Assembly (NCBI GenBank): GCA_902779355.1
Contig: CACZBF010000001.1
Location: forward strand, 1 to 64,000
Reading direction: 5' to 3'
Source: an uncultured Lachnospiraceae bacterium
Lineage (GTDB): Bacteria; Bacillota; Clostridia; Lachnospirales; Lachnospiraceae
Length of the DNA stretch: 64,000 nucleotides
Positions 52,478 to 61,695 of the stretch are shown one piece after another. The position numbers and the translations under genes are program-made. The notes under the pieces were generated by a model, which did no database searches, was not told the origin of the DNA, and was given only the letters and a program-made list of their open reading frames with translations. How positions within the stretch are numbered: position 1 is the stretch's first letter; each line of letters begins with the position of its first letter.

Positions 52478-53041
52478 CTATGATTGCTGCTCTGCCCAGC
52501 TCTTCAGGATCCTGGCCGTCAGCCCCCAGATCGTGATCCCCTCATAGTCATAAAAATAGATCCACTGCTCTTTCTTCCGGAACGGATAGTCCCTGCCGCC
52601 CGGGATCCGTTCATACGGAAACCCTTCCCGCGGTACCGTGACAAGATCCACTGCATAGGCTTCCGGAACAGTCTTTAAAAAGAAATCTGCGGGAATCCGC
52701 AGCATCTCTGCCACTTCCTCTTTGGAAAAAGTGTCCCGGTAATCGGAAAGCGCCGCCACAAACGGATAGACCTCCCCGCCATCCGGACCTATCTGAACCG
52801 GGAGAGGATGCAGTGTCCCGATCTGCTCCCGGCTGACAAGGAGCTCTTCCATCGTCTCCCGCACGGCGGCTTCTACGGGGCTTTCAAGCATCTGTCCATT
52901 CTCCGCCTGAATCCCGCCGCCCGGCAGACAGATCTCCCCGGGCTGGCGCTTTAAATGGAGCGCACGCCGCTCCAACACGATCGCTGTGCCGTTCTCTGTT
53001 TTGATCAGCGGGATCAGAACCGCTGCGTGACGCTGTTTCAT
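52478..53041 (-). CDS. NUDIX hydrolase, CoA pyrophosphatase type (NudL-like)
   Basis: A 187-residue NUDIX enzyme likely to cleave CoA or its derivatives. The NUDIX box is GGGIQAENGQMLESPVEAAV then RETMEELL (about residues 43-70), preceded by the RQPGEICLPGG segment that marks the CoA-hydrolysing subgroup. The start at 53041 is chosen for the GGGAG site and the typical opening KQRHAAVLIPLI; a longer frame reads through the promoter. Confidence 0.88.
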   Translation of the reverse strand: MKQRHAAVLIPLIKTENGTAIVLERRALHLKRQPGEICLPGGGIQAENGQMLESPVEAAVRETMEELLVSREQIGTLHPLPVQIGPDGGEVYPFVAALSDYRDTFSKEEVAEMLRIPADFFLKTVPEAYAVDLVTVPREGFPYERIPGGRDYPFRKKEQWIYFYDYEGITIWGLTARILKSWAEQQS

Positions 53042-53081
53042 GTGTCGAACTCCCTCGCGTTTCCGTCGTTTTCCGTCTTGA

Positions 53082-53110
53082 TATATACGCCTCCGACTTA
53101 GTATTGTCAA
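53082..53110 (-). promoter_or_regulatory. Promoter of the NUDIX gene
   Basis: On the minus strand a perfect TTGACA (53110-53105), 17 bases, TATATA (53087-53082), 41 bases before the start codon. Confidence 0.8.
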
Positions 53111-53154
53111 GACCTTTCTGCCCTTTGCAAAGGCTTTTCCGCCGCGCTTCTTTC

Positions 53155-53183
53155 TTGCAGAGTTTCCTGCTTTATGATACGAT
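53155..53183 (+). promoter_or_regulatory. Promoter of the DUF4867 gene
   Basis: TTGCAG (53155-53160), 17 bases, TACGAT (53178-53183), diverging from the NUDIX promoter. Confidence 0.65.
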
Positions 53184-53249
53184 GAAAGTGCTTTTGAAAA
53201 AAGTTTGAAGAGATCAAATGATCAATCACGAAGATACAGGAGGTATGTC

Positions 53250-53915
53250 ATGAAACTGGAAGAACTGCAACAGAAAAACCCCGGCATCAAGATCCTGCCG
53301 CTGACGGATCCTTCTTTCCCGGAGTACGGGACTGTCATTCAGGGCTACTCTTTCACCGATGCCTTTCGCGTGATGGAGCAGAAAGCGATCCCCGCATCCG
53401 GCAACACCTACACGGCATGCGACCCGGATCTGCAGGCGCTGCCTCTCGCAAAAGAGCTCTCCGACGGCTTTTACGGCGGCATGCCGGTGCAGCTCGGTTT
53501 CTGCAACGGCAGGGGCACGCAATTGAATGCTCTGGAATATCATAAAGGGACCGAGGTCGATGGGTGCTGCACAGATCTCATCCTGCTGCTTGCGAAGACC
53601 TATGAGATCAAAGGAAATGAGATCCCCTCCGACTGTGTCAAAGCTTATTTCGCACCGGCCGGGACGATCGTGGAACTTTACGGCACGACGCTGCATTATG
53701 CGCCCTGTGCTGTTTCCGACGACGGATTCCGCTGCATCATCGGTCTGCCGGAAGGGACGAATGCCGATCTGGCTGAAAAGCCGGCTCCCAAGAATGACGA
53801 AGATAAACTGATCTGGATGAAGAACAAATGGCTCATCGCGCATCCGGAAAGTACGGAAGCAGGCGACGGCGCTGTTGCCGGCATCAAAGGCGTCAACATT
53901 ACGATCAACTATTAA
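53250..53915 (+). CDS. DUF4867 family protein
   Basis: A 221-residue cytosolic protein of the DUF4867 family, found in Firmicutes and often near sugar metabolism; function not established. Recognisable segments are KNPGIKILPLTDPSFPEYG, QLGFCNGRGTQLNALEYHKG near residue 82, which resembles a cupin-like metal site, and LHYAPCAVSDDGFRCIIGLP near 150. The start at 53250 has a perfect ACAGGAGG site. It is monocistronic, with its own promoter and terminator. Confidence 0.85.
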   Translation: MKLEELQQKNPGIKILPLTDPSFPEYGTVIQGYSFTDAFRVMEQKAIPASGNTYTACDPDLQALPLAKELSDGFYGGMPVQLGFCNGRGTQLNALEYHKGTEVDGCCTDLILLLAKTYEIKGNEIPSDCVKAYFAPAGTIVELYGTTLHYAPCAVSDDGFRCIIGLPEGTNADLAEKPAPKNDEDKLIWMKNKWLIAHPESTEAGDGAVAGIKGVNITINY

Positions 53916-53921
53916 AATTAA

Positions 53922-53946
53922 GGAGGGGTTTGAACCCCTCCTTTTT
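53922..53946 (+). terminator. Terminator of the DUF4867 gene
   Basis: GGAGGGGTT pairs with AACCCCTCC (53922-53941) followed by five T residues, just after the stop codon. It lies between convergent genes and may serve the minus-strand pur operon too. Confidence 0.9.
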
Positions 53947-53951
53947 CATGT

Positions 53952-54212
53952 CTATTTTTCCGGCAGCTTTTGGATCGGCGAGACCACACGGTTCAGATCT
54001 TCATACTTTTCAAACTCCATGATCTCAACGTTCTTGATGTCCTCCGGCGCGTAAACCGTGGAGCCGCCGACATACTTTAAGCGTATCTTCGAAAAATCCG
54101 GTTTGTTGTCATTCACCGGTTCCTCTGCCACGACGCCGATGCCGGTCTTCACGTTGCCGTCCTTGTCCGTGATCCGTATTCTGTGTTCAAACCAGTCTGT
54201 GCGAATCTCCAT
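53952..54212 (-). CDS. Uncharacterised 86-residue protein at the end of the gpmI-pur operon
   Basis: I do not recognise this small soluble protein. It has alternating polar and hydrophobic stretches compatible with a small beta barrel (HRIRITDKDGNVKTGIGVVA, then STVYAPEDIKNVEIMEF), reminiscent of Sm-like or SH3-like folds. It begins 18 bases after purB and is the last gene before a terminator, so it is expressed with purine genes. Confidence 0.65.
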   Translation of the reverse strand: MEIRTDWFEHRIRITDKDGNVKTGIGVVAEEPVNDNKPDFSKIRLKYVGGSTVYAPEDIKNVEIMEFEKYEDLNRVVSPIQKLPEK

Positions 54213-54230
54213 GATCCCTTTCCCCCGACA

Positions 54231-55682
54231 TCACACCTTGATCTCAGCCTGTACGCCAAGTTCTGCGTGGTTTGCCTCCAATACAGGCTGCACATCATTC
54301 TTTAAGAACTGCTCCACCTGCAGCGGCGCTCTGCCTACATAGTTTGCAGGATCCATCACTTTCAGGAGATCCTCCAACGTTTTTCCGAAGATCGGTCTCG
54401 CGGCGATCAGTTCCAGAAGGTTGTTCTCTTTCCCTTCCTTCTTCACATTCATGCCGGCCTCCATACTGAGCGTACGGATCTCTTCATGCAGTTCCTGGCG
54501 GTTTCCGCCTTCTTTGACCGCATCCATCATGATATTCTCCGTCGCCATGAACGGCAGCTCTGCGAGCAGATGCTTGGTGATCACCTTTTCATAAACCACA
54601 AGACCGGAGGTCACGTTGATGCAAAGATCCAAAATTCCGTCCGTCGCAAGAAACCCTTCCGCTACGGAAAGGCGCTTATTTGCAGAATCGTCCAGCGTCC
54701 GCTCAAACCACTGTACCGCAGAAGTGATCGCCGGGTTCAGCGCATCCACCATCACGTAACGGGCGAGGGATGCGATCCGTTCACTCCGCATCGGATTTCT
54801 CTTATATGCCATCGCAGACGATCCGATCTGGTTTTTCTCAAACGGCTCCTCCACCTCTTTCAGGTGCTGCAAAAGCCGGATGTCATTGCTCATCTTTGTC
54901 GCGCTCGCCGCGATACCTGCAAGCACGTTGACCACGCGCGTATCCACCTTGCGGGAATAGGTCTGTCCGGACACCGGATAGCAGGCTGCAAAGCCCATCT
55001 TCTGTGCGATCATCGGATCGATCTTGTCGATCGTCTCCTGATCTCCGTTGAAAAGCTCCTGAAACGAAGCCTGTGTACCGGTGGTCCCCTTGGAACCGAG
55101 AAGCTTTAAGGATCCCCTGACGTATTCCAGATCGGCAAGGTCCATCAGAAATTCCTGCAGCCACAGCGTCGCACGTTTCCCGACTGTCGTCGGCTGCGCC
55201 GGTTGGAAATGCGTAAACGCAAGCGTCGGGAGGTTTTTGTATTTCTCTGCAAAATCCGAAAGAGCAGCGATCACGTTGACCAGTTTTTTATGTACGAGAT
55301 CCAGTGCTTCCTTCATCAGGATGATGTCGGTATTGTCTCCGACATAGCAGCTCGTTGCGCCAAGATGGATGATCCCCGCAGCCTTCGGGCACTGCTGCCC
55401 ATACGCATACACATGGCTCATCACGTCGTGCCGCACTTCCTTTTCCCGCGCCTTCGCAACATCGTAGTTGATATCGTCCTGATGCGCCTTCAGCTCGTCG
55501 ATCATCTCCTGCGTGATGACAGGCTTCCCGTCTTTGGAGAGCCCGAGCTCCATTTCCGTCTCTGCGAGCGCGATCCACAGTTTTCGCCAGGTCGTAAACT
55601 TCTTATCCTGCGAAAAAATGTACTGCATCTCTTTGCTTGCATACCGCTCCGAAAGCGGACTCGTATACCCGTCTGTACCCAT
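54231..55682 (-). CDS. purB: Adenylosuccinate lyase
   Basis: Acts twice in purine synthesis, splitting SAICAR and adenylosuccinate with release of fumarate. The 483-residue protein has the fumarase-superfamily signature SSAMAYKRNPMRSE near residue 292, the catalytic His region HLGATSCYVGDNTD near 108, and TGTQASFQ near 210. The longer chain matches the clade common in Clostridia. Its ATG overlaps the purF stop (TAATG). Confidence 0.96.
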   Translation of the reverse strand: MGTDGYTSPLSERYASKEMQYIFSQDKKFTTWRKLWIALAETEMELGLSKDGKPVITQEMIDELKAHQDDINYDVAKAREKEVRHDVMSHVYAYGQQCPKAAGIIHLGATSCYVGDNTDIILMKEALDLVHKKLVNVIAALSDFAEKYKNLPTLAFTHFQPAQPTTVGKRATLWLQEFLMDLADLEYVRGSLKLLGSKGTTGTQASFQELFNGDQETIDKIDPMIAQKMGFAACYPVSGQTYSRKVDTRVVNVLAGIAASATKMSNDIRLLQHLKEVEEPFEKNQIGSSAMAYKRNPMRSERIASLARYVMVDALNPAITSAVQWFERTLDDSANKRLSVAEGFLATDGILDLCINVTSGLVVYEKVITKHLLAELPFMATENIMMDAVKEGGNRQELHEEIRTLSMEAGMNVKKEGKENNLLELIAARPIFGKTLEDLLKVMDPANYVGRAPLQVEQFLKNDVQPVLEANHAELGVQAEIKV

Positions 55683-57196
55683 TACGCTTTCTCTCCTCTT
55701 GAAAAATCCGTATCCCGGTCATCGTACTCGCCCCGGATGTCCTCCTTCGGCGGATCCATGGGGTACGTTCCCGTAAAACAACCGTTACAGATCGGCACGC
55801 CGCCGACCATCTCGGAAAGCCGCTCCACCCGAAGGTAACCGAGGCTGTCCGCGCCGATGATCTGCCGGATCTCCTCGACGGTTCGGTTGTATGCGACCAA
55901 CTGCTCCCGTGCCGGAATGTCCGTACCGAAATAACATTGCCATAAAAACGGCGGCGCACCGACTCTGACATGCACCTCCGTCGCGCCCGCATCCCGGAGC
56001 ATCCGCACAATCCGATCCGACGTCGTCCCGCGGACGATCGAATCATCGATCATGATCACACGCTTGCCCTCCACGGACTCACGCAGGACATTCAGTTTTA
56101 CGCGCACGCTCGATTCACGGCTCGACTGTTTTGGTTTGATAAAGGTCCGGCCGACATAGGTATTCTTGATAAACGCCGTCCCGTAAGGAATGCCGGACTC
56201 CATCGCATAGCCCATGGCAGCAGCATTGCCGGATTCCGGTACGCCGACCACGAGATCCGCTTCCACCGGAGAATCGATCGCAAGAAACCGTCCCGCGCGG
56301 ATGCGGGATTCATAAACCCCTACCCCGTCAAACCGGGTGTCCGGTCTTGCGAAATAAATGTACTCAAAGACACAGCGCGCCTGTTTTTCTGCCGGGATCG
56401 CCATCGTCATATCGGAAACAATCCCTTCCTCCGGCGTGATCGTCACGACTTCACCCGGCAGGACATCACGGACGAACTCCGCATCGATCGTCTCCAACGC
56501 GCAGGTCTCGGATGTCAGGATGTATGCGTTATCACGCTTTCCGATCACAAGCGGCTTGAACCCGTATGGGTCTCTCGCCCCGATCAGTTTTCTCGGGCTC
56601 ATGACCACAAGCGCATACGCCCCCTTCAGTTTCTGGCAGGCACGACGCACGGCTTCCTCCGCGGTCCTGGAGTTCAGCCGTTCTCTCGCAATATGATACG
56701 CGATCACTTCCGAGTCAATCGTCGTCTGGAAGATTGCGCCTGTATATTCCAGATCCTTGCGGAGCTCATGCGCATTGATGAGATTTCCGTTATGCGCGAG
56801 TGCCAAGGTTCCTTTTACATAATTAAGAACGAGGGGCTGTGCATTTTCCCTCGTGGAAGATCCGGCCGTAGAATAGCGGACGTGCCCGACCCCGATGTCC
56901 CCCCGCACGGTTTCAAAATCGTCCGGAGAAAACACTTCGTTGACGAGCCCCATATCCTTCCTTGCCTTTACGGCACGCTTCGGACCGTTGGTATCGGAAA
57001 CCGCGATCCCCGCGCTCTCCTGTCCGCGATGCTGCAGCGCAAACAACCCATAGTAGATCGAGGAGGCCACATCGTTTCCGTCAAAATCGTACATGCCGAA
57101 AACCCCGCATTCCTCGTGGGGTTTGTCATCATACAGAAAGCCTCCTTCTGCACCGGAAAAGTCCTCCGGCATTTCAAAGATGCGATGTTCACTCAT
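55682..57196 (-). CDS. purF: Amidophosphoribosyltransferase
   Basis: First committed step of purine synthesis, transferring ammonia from glutamine to PRPP. The 504-residue protein has the Ntn-type glutaminase domain with nucleophile Cys in [11 protein letters not shown] (about residue 30, so an N-terminal propeptide should be removed), and the PRPP-binding [17 protein letters not shown] near 368. The C-terminal CxxC-like cysteines of the Bacillus-type Fe-S enzyme are partly visible (CNGCFTG near 470). It overlaps purC by four bases. Confidence 0.96.
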   Translation of the reverse strand: MSEHRIFEMPEDFSGAEGGFLYDDKPHEECGVFGMYDFDGNDVASSIYYGLFALQHRGQESAGIAVSDTNGPKRAVKARKDMGLVNEVFSPDDFETVRGDIGVGHVRYSTAGSSTRENAQPLVLNYVKGTLALAHNGNLINAHELRKDLEYTGAIFQTTIDSEVIAYHIARERLNSRTAEEAVRRACQKLKGAYALVVMSPRKLIGARDPYGFKPLVIGKRDNAYILTSETCALETIDAEFVRDVLPGEVVTITPEEGIVSDMTMAIPAEKQARCVFEYIYFARPDTRFDGVGVYESRIRAGRFLAIDSPVEADLVVGVPESGNAAAMGYAMESGIPYGTAFIKNTYVGRTFIKPKQSSRESSVRVKLNVLRESVEGKRVIMIDDSIVRGTTSDRIVRMLRDAGATEVHVRVGAPPFLWQCYFGTDIPAREQLVAYNRTVEEIRQIIGADSLGYLRVERLSEMVGGVPICNGCFTGTYPMDPPKEDIRGEYDDRDTDFSRGEKA

Positions 57197-58068
57197 GAAA
57201 CAAATGCCTTTCCGGTCAGTAACTGATATGCCTCACGGTATTTTGCAACCGTCTTTTCCACAATGTCCGCCGGAAGTTTGTAATCCGCCTCCGGATGTGC
57301 CTTCAGATAATCCCTCACAAACTGCTTGTCAAAGGACGGTTGTCCCTGCCCCGGCTGATAAGAATCCGCAGGCCAGAACCGGCTGCTGTCGGGCGTCAGC
57401 ATCTCGTCTCCGAGCACCACTTCGCCGTTTTCATCCAGGCCGAATTCAAACTTGGTGTCTGCGATGATGATGCCCTTTTCTCTGGCGTAATCCGCGCACT
57501 TCCTGTAAAGCGCGATCGTCAGATCCCGGATCTTCGCCGCATAGTCCGCGCCTTTCCCCGGATACTGCTTTTCCAGAAGCGTCACACTTTCTTCAAATGT
57601 AATGTGCTCATCGTGGAGTCCCAGTTCCGCCTTCGTCGTCGGCGTGTAGATCGGCTCCGGAAGCTTGTCGGATTCGACGAGCCCCGCCGGAAGATCGATC
57701 CCGCAGACCTTGCCGCTTTCCTGGTAGCTGGCCCATCCGGTACCGGTGATATAGCCCCGTACGATACATTCGATCGGCAGCATGGAAAGTTTTTTACACT
57801 TCATGCTCCGTCCTTCGAAGCGGTCGTTTTGGAAAAACTCCGGCAGATCCGCCGTCTCCGTGGACTCCATGTGGTTCTTCACCACATCCTTTGTAAAGTC
57901 AAACCAGAACTTCGACATCTGGGTCAGAATCTTGCCCTTGTCCGGGACATCGTTTTTCAGGATCACGTCAAAGGCCGAGATCCGGTCTGTCGCAACGATC
58001 AAAAGACTCTCCGAAAGGTCATAGACCTCGCGGACTTTTCCTTCTTTAAACGGTTTGTATTCCTGCAT
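57193..58068 (-). CDS. purC: Phosphoribosylaminoimidazole-succinocarboxamide synthase
   Basis: SAICAR synthase, joining aspartate to CAIR in purine synthesis. The 291-residue protein has the opening [29 protein letters not shown] near residue 30, the [16 protein letters not shown] motif near 84 and [10 protein letters not shown] near 193. The longer form with an extra C-terminal segment is the type found in many Clostridia. The ATG at 58068 is preferred because AGGAGG lies five bases upstream, rather than the ATG immediately before it. Confidence 0.96.
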   Translation of the reverse strand: MQEYKPFKEGKVREVYDLSESLLIVATDRISAFDVILKNDVPDKGKILTQMSKFWFDFTKDVVKNHMESTETADLPEFFQNDRFEGRSMKCKKLSMLPIECIVRGYITGTGWASYQESGKVCGIDLPAGLVESDKLPEPIYTPTTKAELGLHDEHITFEESVTLLEKQYPGKGADYAAKIRDLTIALYRKCADYAREKGIIIADTKFEFGLDENGEVVLGDEMLTPDSSRFWPADSYQPGQGQPSFDKQFVRDYLKAHPEADYKLPADIVEKTVAKYREAYQLLTGKAFVS

Positions 58069-58089
58069 CATGCCCTCCTGCACGCAGCC

Positions 58090-59631
58090 CTATTTTTTTA
58101 TCAATAAAGATTCTCCGGTCATCTCCGCCGGCTTCTCCATGCCCATCATCTCGATCATCGTCGGAATGATGTCGCAAAGCCGACCGCCCTCTTTCAGCGT
58201 ATAGGCCGGATCATAGTGGAACAGCACAAACGGCACCGGATTCGTCGTATGCGCCGTATGCGGCAATCCCGTCTCGTAGTCGATCATCTGATCCGCATTG
58301 CCGTGATCCGCACAGAGGAACATCTGCCCGTCCACTTCCAACAGCGCATCCATTGCCTTGCCGACACACTCGTCCACGGCTTCAATGGCTTTCACGGCTG
58401 CCGGGATCACGCCGGTGTGCCCGACCATATCCGGATTTGCAAAGTTGATGATGATCACATCATATTTCTGGGAACGGATCGCTTCGCAAAGCTTGTCGCA
58501 GACCTCGTAAGCGCTCATCTCCGGCTGCAGGTCGTAGGTCGCAACCTTCGGGGATTTGACCAGGATCCGGTCCTCACCCTCGTTCGGCTCTTCAACGCCG
58601 CCGTTGAAGAAAAACGTTACGTGCGCATATTTCTCGGTCTCCGCGATACGCGCCTGCTTCAAGCCGTGCGCCGCAAGATATTCGCCAAAGGTATTCTTGA
58701 GTTCTACCTTCTTGAAAGCGACTTCCTTATTCGGGATCGTCACATCATAATCCGTGAAGCAGATGTAGTGGACCTTCTTGCGCGGTCCGCGGTCAAACCC
58801 GTCCAGCTCGTCCAGGCAGAAGGTCTTTGTGATCTCCCTTGCCCGGTCGGGACGGAAATTGTAGAAAATGATCGTATCATTGTCCTTGATCAGACCGATC
58901 GGTGCGCCGTCCTTTTCGATCACGGTCGGCAACATAAACTCATCCGTCACATCGGAATCATAGGAAGCCTGCACTGCTGCCACGGGATCCGTCGCGCGGA
59001 CGCCCTCGCCCTTTGTCAATGCGATATAGGACTTCTCGATGCGGTCCCACCGGTTGTCACGATCCATCGCATAATAGCGGCCGTGGATCGATGCGATCTC
59101 ACCGACGCCGATCTCCTTCATCTTTGCAACCAGCTCCTCCATAAAGCCCTTTGCGGAAGTCGGCGGCGTATCACGTCCGTCCAAAAAGCAATGGATATAA
59201 ACCTTTTCCTGGCCTTCGCGCTTCATCAATTCCAGCAGTCCGAAGAGATGCTCAATATGACTGTGCACGCCGCCCGGTCCAAGCAGCCCGTAGATATGCA
59301 CGGCACTGTTGTTCTTCTTTGCATTTGCGATCCCACCCAGCAGAACTTCGTTTTTAAAGAAATCGCCGTCTTCGATCTCTTTGCTGATCCGCGTCAACTC
59401 CTGATAGACCACGCGTCCGGCGCCCATATTCATATGGCCGACCTCGGAATTGCCCATCTGTCCGTCTGGCAGGCCTACCGCAAGTCCGGATGCATAACCC
59501 TTGACGCAGGGGTTCTCTTTCATCAGTTTGTCCAGATTGGGCTTCTTTGCCATCGCAATGGCGTTTCCCTCGGTTTTTTCATTGATCCCGTATCCGTCCA
59601 GGATCATCAGTACGGTTGGCTTTTTACCCAT
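58090..59631 (-). CDS. gpmI: 2,3-bisphosphoglycerate-independent phosphoglycerate mutase
   Basis: Glycolytic enzyme interconverting 3- and 2-phosphoglycerate. The 513-residue alkaline phosphatase superfamily protein has the N-terminal metal site VLMILDGYG, the catalytic Ser in MGNSEVGHMNMGAGR near residue 62, HGRYYAMDRDNRWDR near 184 and the C-terminal metal cluster with CADHGNADQM near 444. It is the first gene of a gpmI-purC-purF-purB operon, 21 bases before purC, instead of the usual tpi-pgk-eno company. Confidence 0.97.
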   Translation of the reverse strand: MGKKPTVLMILDGYGINEKTEGNAIAMAKKPNLDKLMKENPCVKGYASGLAVGLPDGQMGNSEVGHMNMGAGRVVYQELTRISKEIEDGDFFKNEVLLGGIANAKKNNSAVHIYGLLGPGGVHSHIEHLFGLLELMKREGQEKVYIHCFLDGRDTPPTSAKGFMEELVAKMKEIGVGEIASIHGRYYAMDRDNRWDRIEKSYIALTKGEGVRATDPVAAVQASYDSDVTDEFMLPTVIEKDGAPIGLIKDNDTIIFYNFRPDRAREITKTFCLDELDGFDRGPRKKVHYICFTDYDVTIPNKEVAFKKVELKNTFGEYLAAHGLKQARIAETEKYAHVTFFFNGGVEEPNEGEDRILVKSPKVATYDLQPEMSAYEVCDKLCEAIRSQKYDVIIINFANPDMVGHTGVIPAAVKAIEAVDECVGKAMDALLEVDGQMFLCADHGNADQMIDYETGLPHTAHTTNPVPFVLFHYDPAYTLKEGGRLCDIIPTMIEMMGMEKPAEMTGESLLIKK

Positions 59632-59698
59632 AGTCTTCTATACTCCTTTATCTGCGGGCTTGCAGCAGCCCGATTTTTGGTGTTCGAGATTCGTTTCC

Positions 59699-59727
59699 AT
59701 TCTATAGCATCGGGCGGTTTTTTTCAA
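59699..59727 (-). promoter_or_regulatory. Promoter of the gpmI-purC-purF-purB operon
   Basis: On the minus strand TTGAAA (59727-59722), 17 bases, TAGAAT (59704-59699). The short leader has a CGGGCT/AGCCCG hairpin (about 59655-59673) and AAAGGAG before gpmI. No purine riboswitch is recognisable. Confidence 0.75.
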
Positions 59728-59798
59728 CCGGACTTTCGGCGGGAGGTTCTGTAAAGTTGTTTGGTCTGTTCTCTTTTTTGAAACGTATCCTTCCATAC

Positions 59799-59844
59799 AA
59801 AAACCGGACTATGCACCCACCTATCGGTCTCCACATAGTCCGGT
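59799..59844 (-). terminator. Terminator of the two-gene surface/flagella-like operon
   Basis: ACCGGACTATG (59803-59813) pairs with CATAGTCCGGT (59834-59844) over eleven perfect base pairs; on the minus strand five T residues follow. Confidence 0.85.
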
Positions 59845-59873
59845 CTGTCTTGAATGGCAGTACCATGCAATTC

Positions 59874-60746
59874 CTACTTTGCCGTATTGATATGACTTGA
59901 TACAAGCTCTGACAGGGCGCTTGAATACCGTCCGCTGCTGGTATAGGTACCCCCTGCTCCGGCGGCGGAAAGGCTGATGGCATCCCCCTTGGTGGCCATC
60001 TGTGAAGCATAAGAGTTTACTCCGGTAAACAGCGATTTCAGATCGGAGATGTTGGCATTTTTCAGCTCATCCTCGTCAAGCTCAAGCCTGTTCCCGGCGG
60101 CGATGCTGATTCCTGCCTTGGAAAGCAGGTTTTCAGTAAGGGACGTGGTTTTCGTCATCCAGGACGCATTTCGAAGGACGTTTTTGTTGTTAGAGTCGCC
60201 TGCCTGCTCCACCGTTTTGTTGTAATCGGAGATAAAACTCTTGACTGCCTTCGTGATAGCATTCCAGTCATAATCCGTTTTCTCGACTTCTTCTCCATTT
60301 TCGTTCTTGTCTTTTTCTGCCCCTGGGCTCTGCCCAGGGGAGCCCGCGCCGGCTTTGAGGCGCTTCAGAGATTCTCCGTTAGGAGAATCTTCCAAAACAG
60401 TCTTCCGCTCCCAGAGCGAACTCTTCATCAGCGCCTGAGCGGACTTGGCCATAGAGCCAGCCGCACCGCTCATCAAAGTCATCGCCTGCCTGGAATCCTG
60501 ATCGGAAACCGTCTTCTCTGTATCCTTTTTGTTGTAATATGCTTTCATCAACTTCCCATAGGTTCCGGAGCGGATCATGTTATAATCGGAAATACTGATC
60601 GCTCCGTTTCCGCTCCCGCTGTCCGTATTGATCGAAAGCCCTGACAGAAACGAATTTGCGTTCTGCTTTGCTTTTGAACTCCAGTCCGAATCAGGGTACT
60701 GGCTCCCATAGTAGCTGGACGTTGCATAATCTCTGATCGTTGACAT
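59874..60746 (-). CDS. Uncharacterised Ser/Ala-rich protein carrying an in-frame palindromic repeat
   Basis: A 290-residue protein with no named domain that I can assign. Its composition (Ser, Ala, Asn, Lys, few aromatics), heptad-like stretches and C terminus (SYASQMATKGDAISLSAAG) resemble flagellar filament or hook-associated proteins. Residues near 114-142 (EDSPNGESLKRLKAGAGSPG..) are encoded by a triple-hairpin repeat element and look like an insertion. It has no signal peptide. The start at 60746 is set by AAAAGGAGG. It follows the FlxA-like gene by 53 bases and is followed by a terminator. Confidence 0.7.
   Translation of the reverse strand: MSTIRDYATSSYYGSQYPDSDWSSKAKQNANSFLSGLSINTDSGSGNGAISISDYNMIRSGTYGKLMKAYYNKKDTEKTVSDQDSRQAMTLMSGAAGSMAKSAQALMKSSLWERKTVLEDSPNGESLKRLKAGAGSPGQSPGAEKDKNENGEEVEKTDYDWNAITKAVKSFISDYNKTVEQAGDSNNKNVLRNASWMTKTTSLTENLLSKAGISIAAGNRLELDEDELKNANISDLKSLFTGVNSYASQMATKGDAISLSAAGAGGTYTSSGRYSSALSELVSSHINTAK
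60318..60393. repeat. Triple-hairpin palindromic element, copy A (inside a coding sequence)
   Basis: Three consecutive stem-loops: CCCCTGGGC/GCCCAGGGG (60320-60340), GCGCC/GGCGC within the conserved block CCCGCGCCGGCTTTGAGG (60343-60367), and AGATTCTCC/GGAGAATCT (60368-60390). The 25-bp middle block is identical to that in copy B, while the last stem differs in sequence but keeps its pairing and a shared GTTAG loop and TTCCA end. Translated in frame, it adds about 25 residues. Confidence 0.75.
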
Positions 60747-60799
60747 ACTTTTGACCTCCTTTTCCACTCAATGCTTCCCTGCAATCCTCCGATAAATTG

Positions 60800-61573
60800 C
60801 TATATCCTTACATCAACATTTTCTCCGGGCTCAGATGTTTTTCCTTCTGCAGTATTCTTTCTTTCATCGTCTGTATTCACTATCCCGTTTTCAGCCGCTT
60901 CCTTTACTCCCGGATCCTGTTTCTTTTTTTCAGTTGCTGTAGGAGCCTCAGTGGCATTCTCTTCTTCTCCGGCTTTTTCCATTTCCTTATTTGCCGCAGA
61001 AAGTGTTTTCATCTGATCAGATGTGAGGTCGGATACACCAGCCTGAAGGTCTGCCAGTTCTGCCTCTTTCTTGGCTGTATCAGTTCCCCTGTCCTTGTCC
61101 AACTTGATCTCTGACTCAAGGACACCTGCTTTCCCCTCCATCGTGGTTTTGACTGCTCCCTGCACATCCGCCTGCTTTATCGACACATCTGCAGAGATCA
61201 TCGCTTTCATACCGGCATCAGAGAATCCGGTTCCCTTCTTGCCGCCTTTACCTTTTGTATGGGTTTCCCCTCCCAGCATGTCCTCCATGGATGTTCCTGA
61301 AGCCTTCTTCTGCCGTTCCTCCTGACGTATCTCCATCTCATGCTGTCTCAGTTGCGTCTGAAGTTCAGTGATCTCCTTTCGGATCTCCTGCTGTTTCTTC
61401 ATCCTTTCATCCGGAGGGATTTTGTCGTCCTTGGAAAGATCCTGTAGTTTCTTCTCTGCGTTGCGGATCTGTTCTTCGATATTTTTACTGTAAGCATCAC
61501 TCCCGGAAACAGGCTTGCTTCCTGCCCCTCCTGCAAAATATCCCTGTCCCGGTGTCGAACTTCCTATTCTCAT
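60800..61573 (-). CDS. FlxA-like coiled-coil protein
   Basis: A 257-residue hydrophilic protein. Residues about 30-95 form a coiled coil (NIEEQIRNAEKKLQDLSKDD, ERMKKQQEIRKEITELQTQL) matching the FlxA-like family; the rest is Lys/Glu/Thr-rich, with a Gly/Lys stretch (GKGGKKG) near 113 and a low-complexity acidic tail. It has no signal peptide or membrane segment. FlxA-like genes are controlled with flagellar regulons in enteric bacteria, but a role here is unproven. The start at 61573 is supported by AAGGAGG. A 21-bp-period direct repeat upstream suggests control by the neighbouring LytTR regulator. Confidence 0.75.
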   Translation of the reverse strand: MRIGSSTPGQGYFAGGAGSKPVSGSDAYSKNIEEQIRNAEKKLQDLSKDDKIPPDERMKKQQEIRKEITELQTQLRQHEMEIRQEERQKKASGTSMEDMLGGETHTKGKGGKKGTGFSDAGMKAMISADVSIKQADVQGAVKTTMEGKAGVLESEIKLDKDRGTDTAKKEAELADLQAGVSDLTSDQMKTLSAANKEMEKAGEEENATEAPTATEKKKQDPGVKEAAENGIVNTDDERKNTAEGKTSEPGENVDVRI

Positions 61574-61650
61574 AATGATTTCCTCCTTGAAATTACAGAT
61601 ATATGCTTCATTCTGTATTTCGTCACTCCAAAAATCAGGCATAACAAAGA

Positions 61651-61684
61651 TGTCATGAATGGTCGTTTTTTCGTCATAAACGGT
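61651..61684 (-). promoter_or_regulatory. Predicted LytTR response-regulator binding site upstream of the FlxA-like operon
   Basis: On the minus strand ACCGTTTATGACG (61684-61672) and ACCATTCATGACA (61663-61651) are direct repeats with 21-base periodicity, ten of thirteen bases identical. Two direct repeats two helical turns apart are the standard site for LytTR regulators (AgrA, ComE, AlgR), and ACCGTT matches the start of the AlgR-type half site. The site lies just past the kinase stop codon and about 80 bases before the FlxA-like gene; GTGACG, 17 bases, TATATC downstream could be its promoter. Confidence 0.65.
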
Positions 61685-61695
61685 TTTGTCGTTTG

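Noticed and set aside
59632-59698. gpmI-pur leader considered as a purine riboswitch
   Set aside because: Only about 65 bases long with one hairpin and no purine-aptamer core.
58216-59754. Plus-strand open frame of 512 codons opposite gpmI
   Set aside because: Antisense of a highly conserved glycolytic gene; the translation is His/Arg/Leu-rich and unlike any family.
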